Shown: positions 36,221-44,977, numbered from the stretch's first letter. The stretch is DNA of 64,000 nucleotides from Sandaracinaceae bacterium (GCA_017881055.1 JADGRF010000034.1:1-64000); one strand, 5' to 3'. Numbers and translations are program-made. The notes: a model not told the origin generated them from the letters alone.

Positions 36221-38086
36221 GTGCCCGACCCGGCTCAGACTGATAAGAAGTGCGTCATCATAGGTGCCGGTCCAGCAGGCCTCACGGCTGCGTGGGAGCT
36301 GTGCAAAGCCGATGTGCCCGCGATCGTGTTCGAGAAGGACAACATCGTCGGCGGCATCTCGCGCACGGTCGAGTACAAGGGCTTTCGCTACGACATCGGC
36401 GGCCATCGCTTCTTCACCAAAGTCGAGTCGGTGAACAAGTGGTGGTGGGAGATCCTGTCGAAGGAGTTCATCGAACGCCCGCGCATGTCGCGCATCTACT
36501 ACGCCGATAAGTTCTTCGACTATCCGCTCAAGCCCGCCAACGCGCTGTTCGGCTTGGGCATCTTCGAAGCCATCCGTTGCGGCCTCAGCTACGTGACGGC
36601 GCAGGTTGCGCCGACCAAGCCCGAGATGAACCTCGAAGACTGGGTCAGCAACCGCTTCGGCACGCGCCTCTACCAAATCTTCTTCAAGACCTACACCGAG
36701 AAGGTGTGGGGCATGCCGTGCACCGAGATCAGCGCCGACTGGGCCGCGCAGCGCATCAAGAACTTGAACTTGATGACCGCGGTGAAGAACGCGCTGTTCG
36801 GCTCGGGCAAAGGCAAAGTCGTCACCACGCTGATCGAGTCGTTCCACTACCCGCGCCTGGGCCCCGGCATGATGTGGGAACGCGTTGCGGAGCTGCTCAC
36901 GGAGAAGGGCCTGCCGCCGCGCATGGAGCTCGACGTGGTGCGCATCACGCACGACGGCAAGCGCGTCGTGTCGCTCACCGTGCGTGGCAAAGACGGCGTC
37001 GAGCACGTCGAGACCGGCACCGACTTCATCTCGACCATGCCCGTGCGTGAGCTGGTGCATGCGCTCGATCCGGCGCCGCCTAACGCAGTGCTCGAAGCGG
37101 CCGATCGCCTGAACTACCGCGACTTCCTGACCGTCGGTCTGATCATCGACAAGGAGGAGATCTTCCCGGACAACTGGATCTACATCCACTCGCCGCACGT
37201 GAAAGTGGGCCGCATCCAGAACTTCCGTTCCTGGAGCCCGTTCATGATCCCGGACGCGAAGAAGAACTCGATCGGCCTCGAGTACTTCGTGAACGAGGGC
37301 GACGAGATCTGGAACGCATCCGATCCGGATCTGATCGAGCTGGGCAAGCGCGAGTGCGAGAAGCTCGGCTTGTTCAAGGCAGCTGACGTCAGCGACGGTG
37401 TCGTGATCCGCATGCCGAAGGCCTACCCGGTCTACGACAAGATCTACAAAAACGCGCTGCAGACCATCCGCGACTACCTCACGACCTTGCCGAACATCCA
37501 CCTCGTGGGTCGCAACGGCCAGCACCGTTACAACAACCAAGACCACTCCATGGTCACGGCGATGCTCGCAGCGGAGAACGTGTGCGGCGCCGACCACGAC
37601 GTGTGGGCGGTGAACGTCGACGAGGAGTACCACGAGGAAGTCTCCGAAAAAGAGAAGCGCGGCCAAGAGCTCACGCACGGCAAGCGCGGCGGCGGCGACC
37701 GCTTGGTGCCGCGACGCCTCGACGAAACCGACAGGCTCATGGGCGCGCTGCGCGAGGCCTTCGCCCGCTACGACGCCGTGGCGCTCGGCGGCTCGATCGG
37801 CATCCTGCTCGGCGGAAGTCTGTTCTTGGCTACGGCGCTCTTGCTGCTGCGCGGCGGCGTCATGGTCGGCAAGAACCTGGCCCTGCTCGCGAACTACTTC
37901 CTGGGCTACGAAATCAGCTGGGCGGGCGCGTTCCTGGGTTTGCTCGAGGCCGGCGGCTTTGGCTTCATCTTCGGATTCATGTTAGCTAAGGCGATCAACG
38001 GGACGATCGCGCTGCACGAGCATGCGCTGGTGCGCCGGCTCGAAGTGAGCGCGACTCTCGACGCGATCGACGAGGAGCGCCAGTGA
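36221..38086 (+). CDS. FAD-dependent oxidoreductase fused to a membrane domain
   Basis: 621 residues. The N-terminal FAD motif ([17 protein letters not shown]) leads into an amine-oxidase/UDP-galactopyranose-mutase-like flavoprotein ([46 protein letters not shown]) to about residue 480. Residues about 505-610 form a membrane module of two or three helices ([20 protein letters not shown]). The next gene encodes the same membrane module on its own. The flavoprotein part resembles a family in polysaccharide loci annotated as NAD(P)/FAD-dependent oxidoreductase. Its substrate is unknown; a glycan- or lipid-linked sugar is plausible from context. Confidence 0.85.
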   Translation: MPDPAQTDKKCVIIGAGPAGLTAAWELCKADVPAIVFEKDNIVGGISRTVEYKGFRYDIGGHRFFTKVESVNKWWWEILSKEFIERPRMSRIYYADKFFDYPLKPANALFGLGIFEAIRCGLSYVTAQVAPTKPEMNLEDWVSNRFGTRLYQIFFKTYTEKVWGMPCTEISADWAAQRIKNLNLMTAVKNALFGSGKGKVVTTLIESFHYPRLGPGMMWERVAELLTEKGLPPRMELDVVRITHDGKRVVSLTVRGKDGVEHVETGTDFISTMPVRELVHALDPAPPNAVLEAADRLNYRDFLTVGLIIDKEEIFPDNWIYIHSPHVKVGRIQNFRSWSPFMIPDAKKNSIGLEYFVNEGDEIWNASDPDLIELGKRECEKLGLFKAADVSDGVVIRMPKAYPVYDKIYKNALQTIRDYLTTLPNIHLVGRNGQHRYNNQDHSMVTAMLAAENVCGADHDVWAVNVDEEYHEEVSEKEKRGQELTHGKRGGGDRLVPRRLDETDRLMGALREAFARYDAVALGGSIGILLGGSLFLATALLLLRGGVMVGKNLALLANYFLGYEISWAGAFLGLLEAGGFGFIFGFMLAKAINGTIALHEHALVRRLEVSATLDAIDEERQ

Positions 38087-38421
38087 CCGATCCGCTTACA
38101 GAACGCGTACGAGAGCCCGGCCAAGCCGAATGGGACGTCATCCAAGCGGCGATTGCGCGGCTGCGCGCCTCGGTCATGGCGGTGGTGTTCGGTCTGTGCG
38201 GCGGCGTGGGCTTGTTCGTGGCCACGGCCTGGCTGCTGCTGCGCGGCGGTCTGATGGTCGGCAGGACGCTGTCGCTGCTCGGCAACTTCTTCCCCGGCTA
38301 CTCGGTGACCTGGGGCGGCGCGTTGGTCGGCTTCGTGTACGGCTCGCTGCTAGGCGCCGCAATCGGCTTCGCCTTCGCCTGGCTGTACAACATGATCGCT
38401 GATCTCCGCGATAAGGATTGA
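38083..38421 (+). CDS. Small membrane protein, paralogue of the upstream C-terminal domain
   Basis: 112 residues with two to three helices. [20 protein letters not shown] and [19 protein letters not shown] align closely with the C-terminus of the preceding oxidoreductase ([35 protein letters not shown]). It overlaps that gene by 4 nt (GTGA) and so is translated with it. It may form a complex with the fused copy. No independent family is recognised. Confidence 0.82.
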   Translation: MTDPLTERVREPGQAEWDVIQAAIARLRASVMAVVFGLCGGVGLFVATAWLLLRGGLMVGRTLSLLGNFFPGYSVTWGGALVGFVYGSLLGAAIGFAFAWLYNMIADLRDKD

Positions 38422-38437
38422 AGAGAGAGAGAAAGCC

Positions 38438-39175
38438 ATGCGCGCGGTCTTGATGCTCCACAGCATCGATGCCTCGGGCTCGGTGCTCTCGATGACGCAG
38501 AGCGAGTTGCGCTCGCTCGTGCAGGCCGTGCGTCGCTCGGGGCACGAGCTGCTGCCGCTCACCCAGCTACTCGACGACGACTCGCAGAAGCGCGCGGTCG
38601 CGCTGACGTTCGACGACGGAATGCGCACGCTCGTCACCGACGCTGCGCCCGTACTGCGCGAGCTCGGCGTGCCCGCAACGCTGTTTCTGACGACCGGCTA
38701 CGTGGGCAAAGACAACGGCTGGCCGAGCCAACCGCCGCTTGCCCCGCGCTTGCCGATCATGGGCTGGGATGAGCTCGAGACGCTGAAGCAGAGCGGCTGG
38801 GACATCCAAGCGCACACGGTCACGCACCCCGACCTGCGCACGCAGAGCGACGATGCGGCGCTGCACGAGCTGACCGAGCCCGTCGAGACGATCGCTCGAC
38901 GCCTCGGGCACAAGCCCAGCTTGCTCGCGTATCCGTACGGCTACTTCGATCGACGGATCGAAGCGCTCACGTCACGGGTCTACGGGCGCGCGCTCTCGAC
39001 GCGCATGGCCCTGCTCGACGGCGACACGCGCGGCCCGCTCGCCGTGCCGCGGCTCGACACGTATTACTTCCGAAGCGAGGCCGTGCACCGGCACTTCGGC
39101 AGCAAGCGCTTTCGCGCGTACCTCGAAGCACGCGCGCTGTTGCGCCGCGCGCGCAAGCACCCCGGCGAATGCTAA
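38438..39175 (+). CDS. Polysaccharide deacetylase (NodB-like)
   Basis: 245 residues of the carbohydrate esterase 4 fold. ALTFDDG carries the catalytic Asp and metal Asp, followed by PATLFLTTGYV. QAHTVTHPDL supplies the His-x3-His metal pair, and LLAYPYGYFDRRIEAL follows. No signal peptide is visible (MRAVLMLHSIDASG), so it probably acts on a cytoplasmic or lipid-linked sugar intermediate. It follows the small membrane gene by 16 nt behind a purine-rich AGAGAGAG. Confidence 0.9.
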   Translation: MRAVLMLHSIDASGSVLSMTQSELRSLVQAVRRSGHELLPLTQLLDDDSQKRAVALTFDDGMRTLVTDAAPVLRELGVPATLFLTTGYVGKDNGWPSQPPLAPRLPIMGWDELETLKQSGWDIQAHTVTHPDLRTQSDDAALHELTEPVETIARRLGHKPSLLAYPYGYFDRRIEALTSRVYGRALSTRMALLDGDTRGPLAVPRLDTYYFRSEAVHRHFGSKRFRAYLEARALLRRARKHPGEC

Positions 39176-39198
39176 CAGAACGGGCATTGAGATCGGCT

Positions 39199-40140
39199 CT
39201 ACGCGTTGTGACGCTCGCGGAAGAACGCGACCGTCTTGCGGATTCCATCTGACAGCGTAGTCGCCGCACCGAGCGGCGCGGGGCTGCCCGGATCGAGCAC
39301 CGAGCGCTCGACGTCGCCTTCGCGGCGCGGCCCGTGCTTGATCACGGCGGCCATGCCGGCGGCGCTCTCCATCATGCGCGCTAGCTCCATGGTGGTGGTG
39401 GCTACGCCGGTGCAGACGTTGATCGGGCTCGAGGCGAGCTTGCCTTCGATCGCGAGTAGGTTCGCTTTGACCACGTCCGCCACGTACACGTAGTCGCGCA
39501 CGCAGCCGTCGTCACCGGTTTGCTTGCGCGCGTTGATCTGAATCGCTTCGCCCTTGAGCAAGCGCTGCGCGAAGATCGCGACCACGCCGGCTTCGCCATG
39601 CGGATCCTGGCGCGGTCCGTACACGTTCGCGTAGCGCAGCACGGTGTACGCCAGCTTGTGTTCGCTCTTGTACGCGTTCAAGTAGTTCTCGACGGCGAAC
39701 TTCGAGCACGCGTACGGGCTGAGCGGATTGGGCGGCGTCGCGATGCTGGCGCGTGTGCCGTCGGGAACGTCGCCGTAGATCGCGCCGCCCGTGCTGGCGA
39801 ACACGATCTTTTGCACGCGCTGCTGCACGCACTCGTTGAGGATGTTGAGGCTGCCGACCACGTTGATCTCGGCATCGCGCACCGGCTCGCGCGCGCTCAC
39901 CGAGACGCTGGTCTGCGCCGCTTGATGCGTCACGACCTCGGGGCGGAACTCGCCGAACACACGCGCCACGAAGACAGCATCGCGAATGTCCCCTTGCGCG
40001 AAGGTCGCGCGCGCCGGGACGTTCTCGCGTCGTCCGGTGCTGAGATCGTCGAGCACGAGCACTTCGTGCGACGCCGCCAGGAGCGCGTCGGCCACGTGTG
40101 AACCAATGAACCCCGCACCGCCAGTGACTAGAACTCGCAT
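39199..40140 (-). CDS. NAD-dependent epimerase, GalE-like
   Basis: 313 residues. [61 protein letters not shown] (catalytic Tyr and Lys) and LRYANVYGPRQDPHGEAGVV match UDP-glucose/UDP-GlcNAc 4-epimerases of the short type common in polysaccharide loci. It probably supplies UDP-galactose or UDP-GalNAc. The ATG at 40140 follows a TAAAGT box by 7 nt. It is convergent with the deacetylase. Confidence 0.88.
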   Translation of the reverse strand: MRVLVTGGAGFIGSHVADALLAASHEVLVLDDLSTGRRENVPARATFAQGDIRDAVFVARVFGEFRPEVVTHQAAQTSVSVSAREPVRDAEINVVGSLNILNECVQQRVQKIVFASTGGAIYGDVPDGTRASIATPPNPLSPYACSKFAVENYLNAYKSEHKLAYTVLRYANVYGPRQDPHGEAGVVAIFAQRLLKGEAIQINARKQTGDDGCVRDYVYVADVVKANLLAIEGKLASSPINVCTGVATTTMELARMMESAAGMAAVIKHGPRREGDVERSVLDPGSPAPLGAATTLSDGIRKTVAFFRERHNA

Positions 40141-40209
40141 GCCGGAGACTTTACCACAGGGGCCTGTTTTCAAGCGATACGACCCGGCCGAGTGGCCCGG
40201 TCACGAAGA

Positions 40210-41028
40210 TCATGGGCGGTCACGGATGCGCCGGCCGGCCGCGTGGGCGAACAGCCGAAACACGAACGGAAGGTCGTTCAGCAGGTAGCGCCGCGCGAGC
40301 CGACGCGGCTCCTGCGAGAGGCGGTGCGTCCACTCGAGGCCCGTGCGCCGCATCCACGCCGGTGCGCGCGCGACGCCGCCGGAAACGAAGCTGAACGAGA
40401 TGCCGACGCCCACCATCCAGGCGGCGGGGAAGTCCGCACGCAGCGCCGCGATCAGGTGTTCTTGCTTGGGCGAGCCGAGACCGACGAGCACGAGATCAGG
40501 ACGGGTGCGGGTCAGCTCGGCGCGAATCTCGGCGAGCTCGGCAGCGGTGGCGGGCGTGTGAACACGGGGGGAAGAGCAGCCCGCGATGCGTAGCCCCGGA
40601 GACCGCTCGCACAGCACGCTCGCGGCGCCCTCGGCGGCGCCCAACTCGCCGCCGAGCAAGTAGAGCGAGCGGCCTTCGCGCGCGGCACGTTCGGCGAAGC
40701 GGTAGATCAAAGCCGAGCCCGCTACGCGCTCCGGCAGCGGCGAGCCGAGCACTTGCGACGCCCACACTAGAGGCATGCCGTCGGCGACGATCACGTCGGC
40801 GTCGGCGTAAAGCGTGCGTAGCGCGGGATCGTTGGCGTAGCGATGCAAGTGGTCGAGGTTGGCGGTGACGAGCCAGCCACCGCGCGCATGACTCAGCTCT
40901 CCGAACATGTGATCGAGCAGCGCGTTTTCGTCGACGTGCGCGAGCGGCATGCCGAAGAGCGAGAGTGTGGGAAGCGCGTGCGTCATGATCTCGGAGGTGT
41001 TGCGCACCGACTCACGGAGCGCGCTCAT
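40210..41028 (-). CDS. WecG/TagA/CpsF-family glycosyltransferase
   Basis: 272 residues. LVTANLDHLHRYANDPALR, DVIVADGMPLVWASQVLG (DGMP), LYLLGGELGAAEGAA and LVLVGLGSPKQEHLI are family blocks of the WecG/TagA/CpsF (GT26) family, which adds an amino sugar to a lipid-linked glycan. The ATG at 41028 overlaps the end of the upstream GT2 gene by 17 nt; a start 14 codons on is also possible. The C-terminus ends in a basic tail (HAAGRRIRDRP). Confidence 0.9.
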   Translation of the reverse strand: MSALRESVRNTSEIMTHALPTLSLFGMPLAHVDENALLDHMFGELSHARGGWLVTANLDHLHRYANDPALRTLYADADVIVADGMPLVWASQVLGSPLPERVAGSALIYRFAERAAREGRSLYLLGGELGAAEGAASVLCERSPGLRIAGCSSPRVHTPATAAELAEIRAELTRTRPDLVLVGLGSPKQEHLIAALRADFPAAWMVGVGISFSFVSGGVARAPAWMRRTGLEWTHRLSQEPRRLARRYLLNDLPFVFRLFAHAAGRRIRDRP

Positions 41029-42223
41029 CGTTGCCACCGCGGTCGGTGCGCTCCCAGCGCGCATGGCGACCCCGCGTGAGGAAGCTGAAGTATAGCGGCA
41101 GCTTCCACAGCACGTAGCGCGGAATGGCAAGTAACTGACGCGCGCTCACGACCTCGCGTCCGTACGCGAGCCAGGCCGACAGCACACCCGACACCATGAA
41201 CACGACGCACAACGCTGCGAGCTGCGCGGGCAGCCAGGACGCACCGAGCCACGGCACGATCAGCGCGAAGCCGAGCGTGGCCAGCACGAGCATGAGCAAG
41301 AGCGAGAGCGGCGGCACCGCGAGATCCAGCGCCAGCGCGACCAAGCCGAAACGCGCCTGCGTGAGGCCCTGCAGGAACAAGCTCGGGCCGTGCTCGAGCA
41401 GCGTGGCGAGATGACCGTGCTCCCAGCGCCGACGCTGCGTGTGCGCCGCTTCGGCGCGCTCCGGCAGCTCGCTCGTCACGTAGGCATCGGGACACAAGAG
41501 CGGCGCGTGGCCGAGGCGCGCGAGATCGAGACCCATCACCATGTCCTCGACCAGATGCCCTTCCGTCGGCGGCGCCATGCGAATCACGCGCCACGGAAAC
41601 GCCATGCCGGTACCCGTGAGCAGGCATGGCAGCCCGAGCGCATGAAGTCCTCGTGGTCGCGCACGATTCTTCACCACGAACGCCAGCGCCGAGACGACCG
41701 ACAGCCCCTTCGGATCCTTCGGCGCATCGAGCACGTAGTCCGCTTGCACCGGCCGATCAGTGCGCGCCGCCAAGCGTGCGATCCGATCGATCGAACCCGC
41801 TGCCACGGTGCAGTCCGCATCCACGATCACGACGACATCCGGCGGATCTGCCGCGAGATGATCGAGCCCAAACACGAGCGCATAGCCCTTGCCGCGCCGC
41901 TCGAAATCGCTGCGCTCGATCGCCGTCGCCCCCGACGCACGCGCAATCGCCGCCGTGTCGTCGCTGCAGTTGTCCGCGACGACGAGCAACACATCGTTCG
42001 CCTTCAGCTGCGCCCGTAACCCCGAAAGCGTGCGAGCAATGATCCCCCGCTCATCATGCGCCGGCACAAGGATCGCAACCCGCGGCGCCCCCCCGCCATC
42101 ATCCCCGCCCCGCGTCCCCCCCCGCGCCAGCGCCCCAATCAAACACTCCGCAAAGAACACAAAACAAGGCACGAGCAACCCGCCCACCCAAACCAACAAC
42201 CCAAGCTCAAGAACAAAACCCAT
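41012..42223 (-). CDS. Membrane GT2 glycosyltransferase
   Basis: 403 residues. The N-terminal hydrophobic segment (VLELGLLVWVGGLLVPCFVF), the GT-A core (VAILVPAHDERGIIARTLSG, DNCSDDTAAIA, VIVDADCTVAAGS, HLVEDMVMGLDLARLG, QRRRWEHGHL) and C-terminal helices fit a processive or membrane GT2 like those of exopolysaccharide synthesis. QRRRW is the UDP-sugar-binding motif of that group. The ATG at 42223 was chosen; the open frame continues upstream through the intergenic repeats, without homology-like content. A TAGGAT box lies 7 nt before it. Confidence 0.88.
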   Translation of the reverse strand: MGFVLELGLLVWVGGLLVPCFVFFAECLIGALARGGTRGGDDGGGAPRVAILVPAHDERGIIARTLSGLRAQLKANDVLLVVADNCSDDTAAIARASGATAIERSDFERRGKGYALVFGLDHLAADPPDVVVIVDADCTVAAGSIDRIARLAARTDRPVQADYVLDAPKDPKGLSVVSALAFVVKNRARPRGLHALGLPCLLTGTGMAFPWRVIRMAPPTEGHLVEDMVMGLDLARLGHAPLLCPDAYVTSELPERAEAAHTQRRRWEHGHLATLLEHGPSLFLQGLTQARFGLVALALDLAVPPLSLLLMLVLATLGFALIVPWLGASWLPAQLAALCVVFMVSGVLSAWLAYGREVVSARQLLAIPRYVLWKLPLYFSFLTRGRHARWERTDRGGNDERAP

Positions 42224-42278
42224 CGCCCCAATCCTACACGCACTCGAAGCCCCGCGCTTCGCAGGGCCGCGCGCTCTT

Positions 42279-42354
42279 CCCCACGCTGAGCGCGCCCAAA
42301 GGGCCGCGCGTCCCACCTCACCCCCACGCTGAGCGCGCCCAAAGGGCCGCGCGT
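42279..42354. repeat. 33-bp direct repeat, two copies
   Basis: An identical 33-bp segment starting CCCCACGCTGAGCGC occurs at 42279-42311 and 42322-42354, a period of 43 bp. Each contains CGCGCCC/GGGCCGCGCG-like complementary halves around CAAA and may fold back. A related GCAGGGCCGCGCG lies at 42261. Confidence 0.9.
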
Positions 42355-42384
42355 GCAAGCCTCTTCCCGCCACGAGCGTCGCGA

Positions 42385-42516
42385 TTTGGCTCTGAGAGCG
42401 AGCGCGCCCGCAGCGAGGCAAGGGAGCGTACTTCCTGTACGTGACCGCGCCGAGCCGGTCCTCGGGTTCGCGAGACGCGAACCCGCAACCCAACGTAAGC
42501 CGCTCTCAGAGCCAAA
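42385..42516. repeat. 132-bp structured intergenic element with 16-bp inverted ends
   Basis: Perfect 16-bp inverted repeats TTTGGCTCTGAGAGCG (42385-42400) and its complement (42501-42516) enclose 100 bp. Inside are GTAC-N5-GTAC at 42428-42440 and a perfect 9-bp hairpin GGGTTCGCG/CGCGAACCC at 42464-42484. It has no plausible protein gene. It may be a structured RNA or a REP-like mobile repeat. The AGGGAGCGTAC...GTACGTGACC core reminds me of intergenic elements in other proteobacteria, but I cannot confirm that. Confidence 0.8.
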
Positions 42517-42525
42517 GCGCGGCGC

Positions 42526-42541
42526 GATCATTAAAATGATC
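42526..42541 (-). terminator. AT-rich palindrome, possible 6S RNA end
   Basis: GATCATTAAAATGATC, a perfect 7-bp stem with a 2-nt loop, lies just past the predicted 3' end of 6S RNA. There is no T-tract, so its role is uncertain. Confidence 0.35.
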
Positions 42542-42554
42542 CGTACCGTCGTGA

Positions 42555-42732
42555 CCGAATGCTGAAAGTAAGAATCTCCTCATCACTAGGTGGGAGCTGG
42601 TATCGATCACATTAGGCTTCCCGATGATGCTCGTCGGGCCGGCACACCGCGATCGAGGGTGACCCCCGTAGTAAATCAGATTACGAAGATTCTTTACGTC
42701 GCAGCACTTGCTCGAATCTCGACAGAGGGATC
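42555..42732 (-). ncRNA. ssrS: 6S RNA
   Basis: Read on the minus strand this segment folds like 6S RNA, which binds RNA polymerase by mimicking an open promoter. The arms pair at 42687-42694 with 42570-42577 (8 bp), 42669-42674 with 42583-42588, 42663-42667 with 42592-42596, and 42651-42656 with 42603-42608 (UCGAUC/GAUCGA). The apical hairpin CCCGA/UCGGG is at 42634-42638 with 42620-42624. The central bubble strand reads GGGAAGCCUAAUGUG, close to the conserved AGAAGCCUUAA of E. coli 6S RNA, and the opposite strand begins CGCGGUG as in CGCGGUUGG. A 17-bp-spaced promoter lies just upstream. The exact ends are estimated from the promoter and the usual length of about 180 nt. Confidence 0.8.
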
Positions 42733-42738
42733 TCCTCA

Positions 42739-42767
42739 AACCTAACGATCACGACCGGGTCGGTCAA
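42739..42767 (-). promoter_or_regulatory. Promoter of 6S RNA
   Basis: TTGACC (42762-42767), a 17-bp spacer and TAGGTT (42739-42744) on the minus strand. The predicted start is near 42732. Confidence 0.7.
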
Positions 42768-42829
42768 GTCGGAAGGCGGACGGAACACGAGCCGATGCGC
42801 AGGCAGAACCCGAATCCGCATGCGGCACG

Positions 42830-43402
42830 CTATTTCTTTTCGCCGCCGCGCATGGCGCCCTGCCACGGCACGTCCGCGACGCCGAGTGTGTGGTTTGCGT
42901 GACGCGCCATGACGAACAGCAGATCGCTCAAGCGATTCAAATACCTGACGAGCTCCATGCGCAGGGTCTCCTGCCCACCCAGACGCACCACCGCGCGCTC
43001 CGCACGCCGACACGTCGTGCGCGAAACATGCAGGAAAGCGGCCACCGGGCTGCCTCCCGGTAGGATGAACGTCTTGAGCGGGGCGAGATCGCGCTCCAGC
43101 AAATCGATGGCGTCTTCCAGGCGCTCGACATCCGCGTCCGACACGAGCGGCACGCCGATGTCGAGATCCTTCTTGTCGGGATTGGTCGCGAGCTCCGCGC
43201 CGACGTTGAACAAGTCGATCTGAATCGCGTGCAAGAGCGCGTCGAGCGCGGCTGGAGCCGCGTGGGCGCGCACGACACCGAGCGTCGAGTTCAGCTCGTC
43301 CACGTCGCCGTACGCCGTCACGCGCTCGCTCGCCTTCGAAGCGCGCGCGCCGCCGAACAAACCCGTGTCGCCCTGGTCGCCCGTCTTCGTGTAGATCTTC
43401 AT
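42830..43402 (-). CDS. PduO-type cob(I)alamin adenosyltransferase
   Basis: 190 residues. MKIYTKTGDQGDTGLFGGAR is the ATP-binding start, VDELNSTLGVVRAH and FILPGGSPVAAFLHVSRTTCRRAER are family blocks, and LVRYLNRLSDLLFVMAR holds the Asn/Arg ATP contacts. It makes adenosylcobalamin. The ATG overlaps the fmt stop (ATGA). A PduO enzyme in the fmt operon is unusual and probably a chance operon member; adenosylcobalamin enzymes lie elsewhere. Confidence 0.93.
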   Translation of the reverse strand: MKIYTKTGDQGDTGLFGGARASKASERVTAYGDVDELNSTLGVVRAHAAPAALDALLHAIQIDLFNVGAELATNPDKKDLDIGVPLVSDADVERLEDAIDLLERDLAPLKTFILPGGSPVAAFLHVSRTTCRRAERAVVRLGGQETLRMELVRYLNRLSDLLFVMARHANHTLGVADVPWQGAMRGGEKK

Positions 43403-44364
43403 GCGCTCGTGCTCCCCGAGAAACGTGTTTCTGTGGTGACGCGCTGACCGGCTGCAAACGCTGCAGCCGGCATGCGGTTCCTGCCTTCGGGCTGCAGCTC
43501 GAGCAGCGCGAGTGTGCCGCGACCGCACGCGACCTCGATCGCATCTGCAGTCACGCGCAGAACCGTGCCTGGCTCGGCGAGCACACCGTCCTCGGCAACC
43601 ACGCGCACGCGCTGCACCTTGACGCGACGCTCCGCGAAGAACGTGTACGCGCCGGGCCAGGAGTAAAAGCCGCGCACCAGGTCATGCAGCTGACGCGCGC
43701 TCTTGCTCCAATCGATGGCGCCGTGATCTTTACGCAGCACCGGTGCCGACGTAGCGCGCGCGTGATCTTGGGGCACCGCACTCAGCTCACCGCGTAGATA
43801 CCGCGGCAGCTCGCGACGCAGCAGCTCGGCGCCGAGCTGCGACAGACGCACGGCAAGCTCGTCGCCGGTTTCTTCGGCGCCGATCGCGAGGGCTTCCCTC
43901 GCCAGCACAGGGCCCGTATCCATGCCTTCGTCCATCTGCATGAGACACACGCCGGTCTCGGGCTCGCCGTTTACGATCGACCACTGCACCGGCGCAGCCC
44001 CGCGCAACTTGGGTAACAGCGAGGCGTGTACGTTCACGCAGCCGAGGCGCGGCGCGTTCAATAGAGCCGGTGGCAGAATGCGCCCGTACGCGACTACCAC
44101 GGCGACGTCTGCGCGCAGCGCCGTGAGCTGGGCAGCGAACTCCGGTGTGCGCACTTTCGTCGGCTGCTGCACTGCGATGCCCAGCTCCTGCGCCGCGACC
44201 TTCACGGCAGGCGGCGCCAGCTTCATGCCCCGACCCGCGGGCCGGTCGGGCTGCGTGATCACCTGGACCACGTCTGCCAGCTCGGCGAGCACGCGCAGGC
44301 ACGGCACGGCGAAGTCAGGCGTGCCGAAAAACAGCGCGCGCGGCTTGTTCGGGGTAGGGCTCAC
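43399..44364 (-). CDS. fmt: Methionyl-tRNA formyltransferase
   Basis: 321 residues, family length. RALFFGTPDFAVPCLRVLAE at the N-terminus, VVAYGRILPPALL, the active-site VNVHASLLPKLRGAAPVQW and MQMDEGMDTGPVL (catalytic Asn, His and Asp), and the C-terminal OB-like domain LLELQPEGRNRMPAAAF are clear. It formylates the initiator tRNA. It forms the expected pair with def, 82 nt upstream, as in many bacteria. Confidence 0.97.
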   Translation of the reverse strand: MSPTPNKPRALFFGTPDFAVPCLRVLAELADVVQVITQPDRPAGRGMKLAPPAVKVAAQELGIAVQQPTKVRTPEFAAQLTALRADVAVVVAYGRILPPALLNAPRLGCVNVHASLLPKLRGAAPVQWSIVNGEPETGVCLMQMDEGMDTGPVLAREALAIGAEETGDELAVRLSQLGAELLRRELPRYLRGELSAVPQDHARATSAPVLRKDHGAIDWSKSARQLHDLVRGFYSWPGAYTFFAERRVKVQRVRVVAEDGVLAEPGTVLRVTADAIEVACGRGTLALLELQPEGRNRMPAAAFAAGQRVTTETRFSGSTSA

Positions 44365-44392
44365 GGCGCGTGTTGTACCGCGCTAGCTCCTG

Positions 44393-44432
44393 GACTGAAA
44401 CGGGTAGACTAAACGGGTGGACTGAGACGCGG
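44393..44432. repeat. Imperfect 13-14-bp tandem repeat between def and fmt
   Basis: Three diverged units beginning GACTGAAACGGGTA (44393-44406), GACTAAACGGGTG (44407-44419) and GACTGAGACGCGG (44420-44432) fill the gap between the def stop and the fmt start. Confidence 0.7.
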
Positions 44433-44446
44433 CGACTACGAGCGGC

Positions 44447-44965
44447 TCATAGACTGGCTTCCGCCGCGGCGCGCTTCTGCATTGCGCGATTCACCAGCCT
44501 GCGGCGCAAGAGGCTCAGGTGGTCGACCATGAGCTTGCCTTCGAGGTGGTCGTGTTCGTGCTGGATCGCGATCGCGAGCAGGCCATCGGCTTCGAGCTCG
44601 AACGGTTTTCCGGCGCCGTCCAACGCGCGCACCTTGACGCGCTCGGCGCGCCGGATCTCTTCGTGCACGCCGGGAAACGACAGGCAGCCCTCTTCGTAGT
44701 CGACCTGGCCGAGGCGATCGATCAGCTCCGGGTTGACGAACACGCGCAGATCGCTCGGCTGGTTCTCGCCGACCGCGACGTCGATCAAGAACAGCCGGAG
44801 CGCCACACCGATCTGCGGCGCAGCAAGCCCCACACCGGGGGCTGCGTACATGGTCTCCGCCATGTCGTCGATCAAGCGCGCGAGCTCCGCGTCGAAGCGC
44901 GAGACGGGCTGCGCTACGCCGCGCAGGCGCTTGTCCGGGTAGTGGAGGATCGTGCGGATCGCCAT
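44447..44965 (-). CDS. def: Peptide deformylase
   Basis: 172 residues with all three deformylase motifs: GVGLAAPQIG, EGCLSFPGV (metal Cys) and HEHDHLEGKLMVD (two metal His and the catalytic Glu). It removes the formyl group from nascent proteins. It starts at an ATG after GGAG, with a promoter 12 nt upstream. It precedes fmt on the same strand. Confidence 0.97.
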   Translation of the reverse strand: MAIRTILHYPDKRLRGVAQPVSRFDAELARLIDDMAETMYAAPGVGLAAPQIGVALRLFLIDVAVGENQPSDLRVFVNPELIDRLGQVDYEEGCLSFPGVHEEIRRAERVKVRALDGAGKPFELEADGLLAIAIQHEHDHLEGKLMVDHLSLLRRRLVNRAMQKRAAAEASL

Positions 44966-44977
44966 GACGCTCCATTC

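Noticed and set aside
36206..37678. 490-codon minus-strand frame opposite the FAD oxidoreductase
   Set aside because: It has no recognisable motif and the composition of a shadow. The plus strand holds an intact flavoprotein with its own promoter.
42353..42739. Short open frames across the intergenic repeats and 6S RNA
   Set aside because: They cover structured repeats and the 6S RNA helices. None has a ribosome-binding site or protein-like composition.
42681..43544. 287-codon minus-strand frame overlapping the adenosyltransferase
   Set aside because: It is a shifted frame of the adenosyltransferase gene continuing into the 6S promoter. The true protein ends at 42830.
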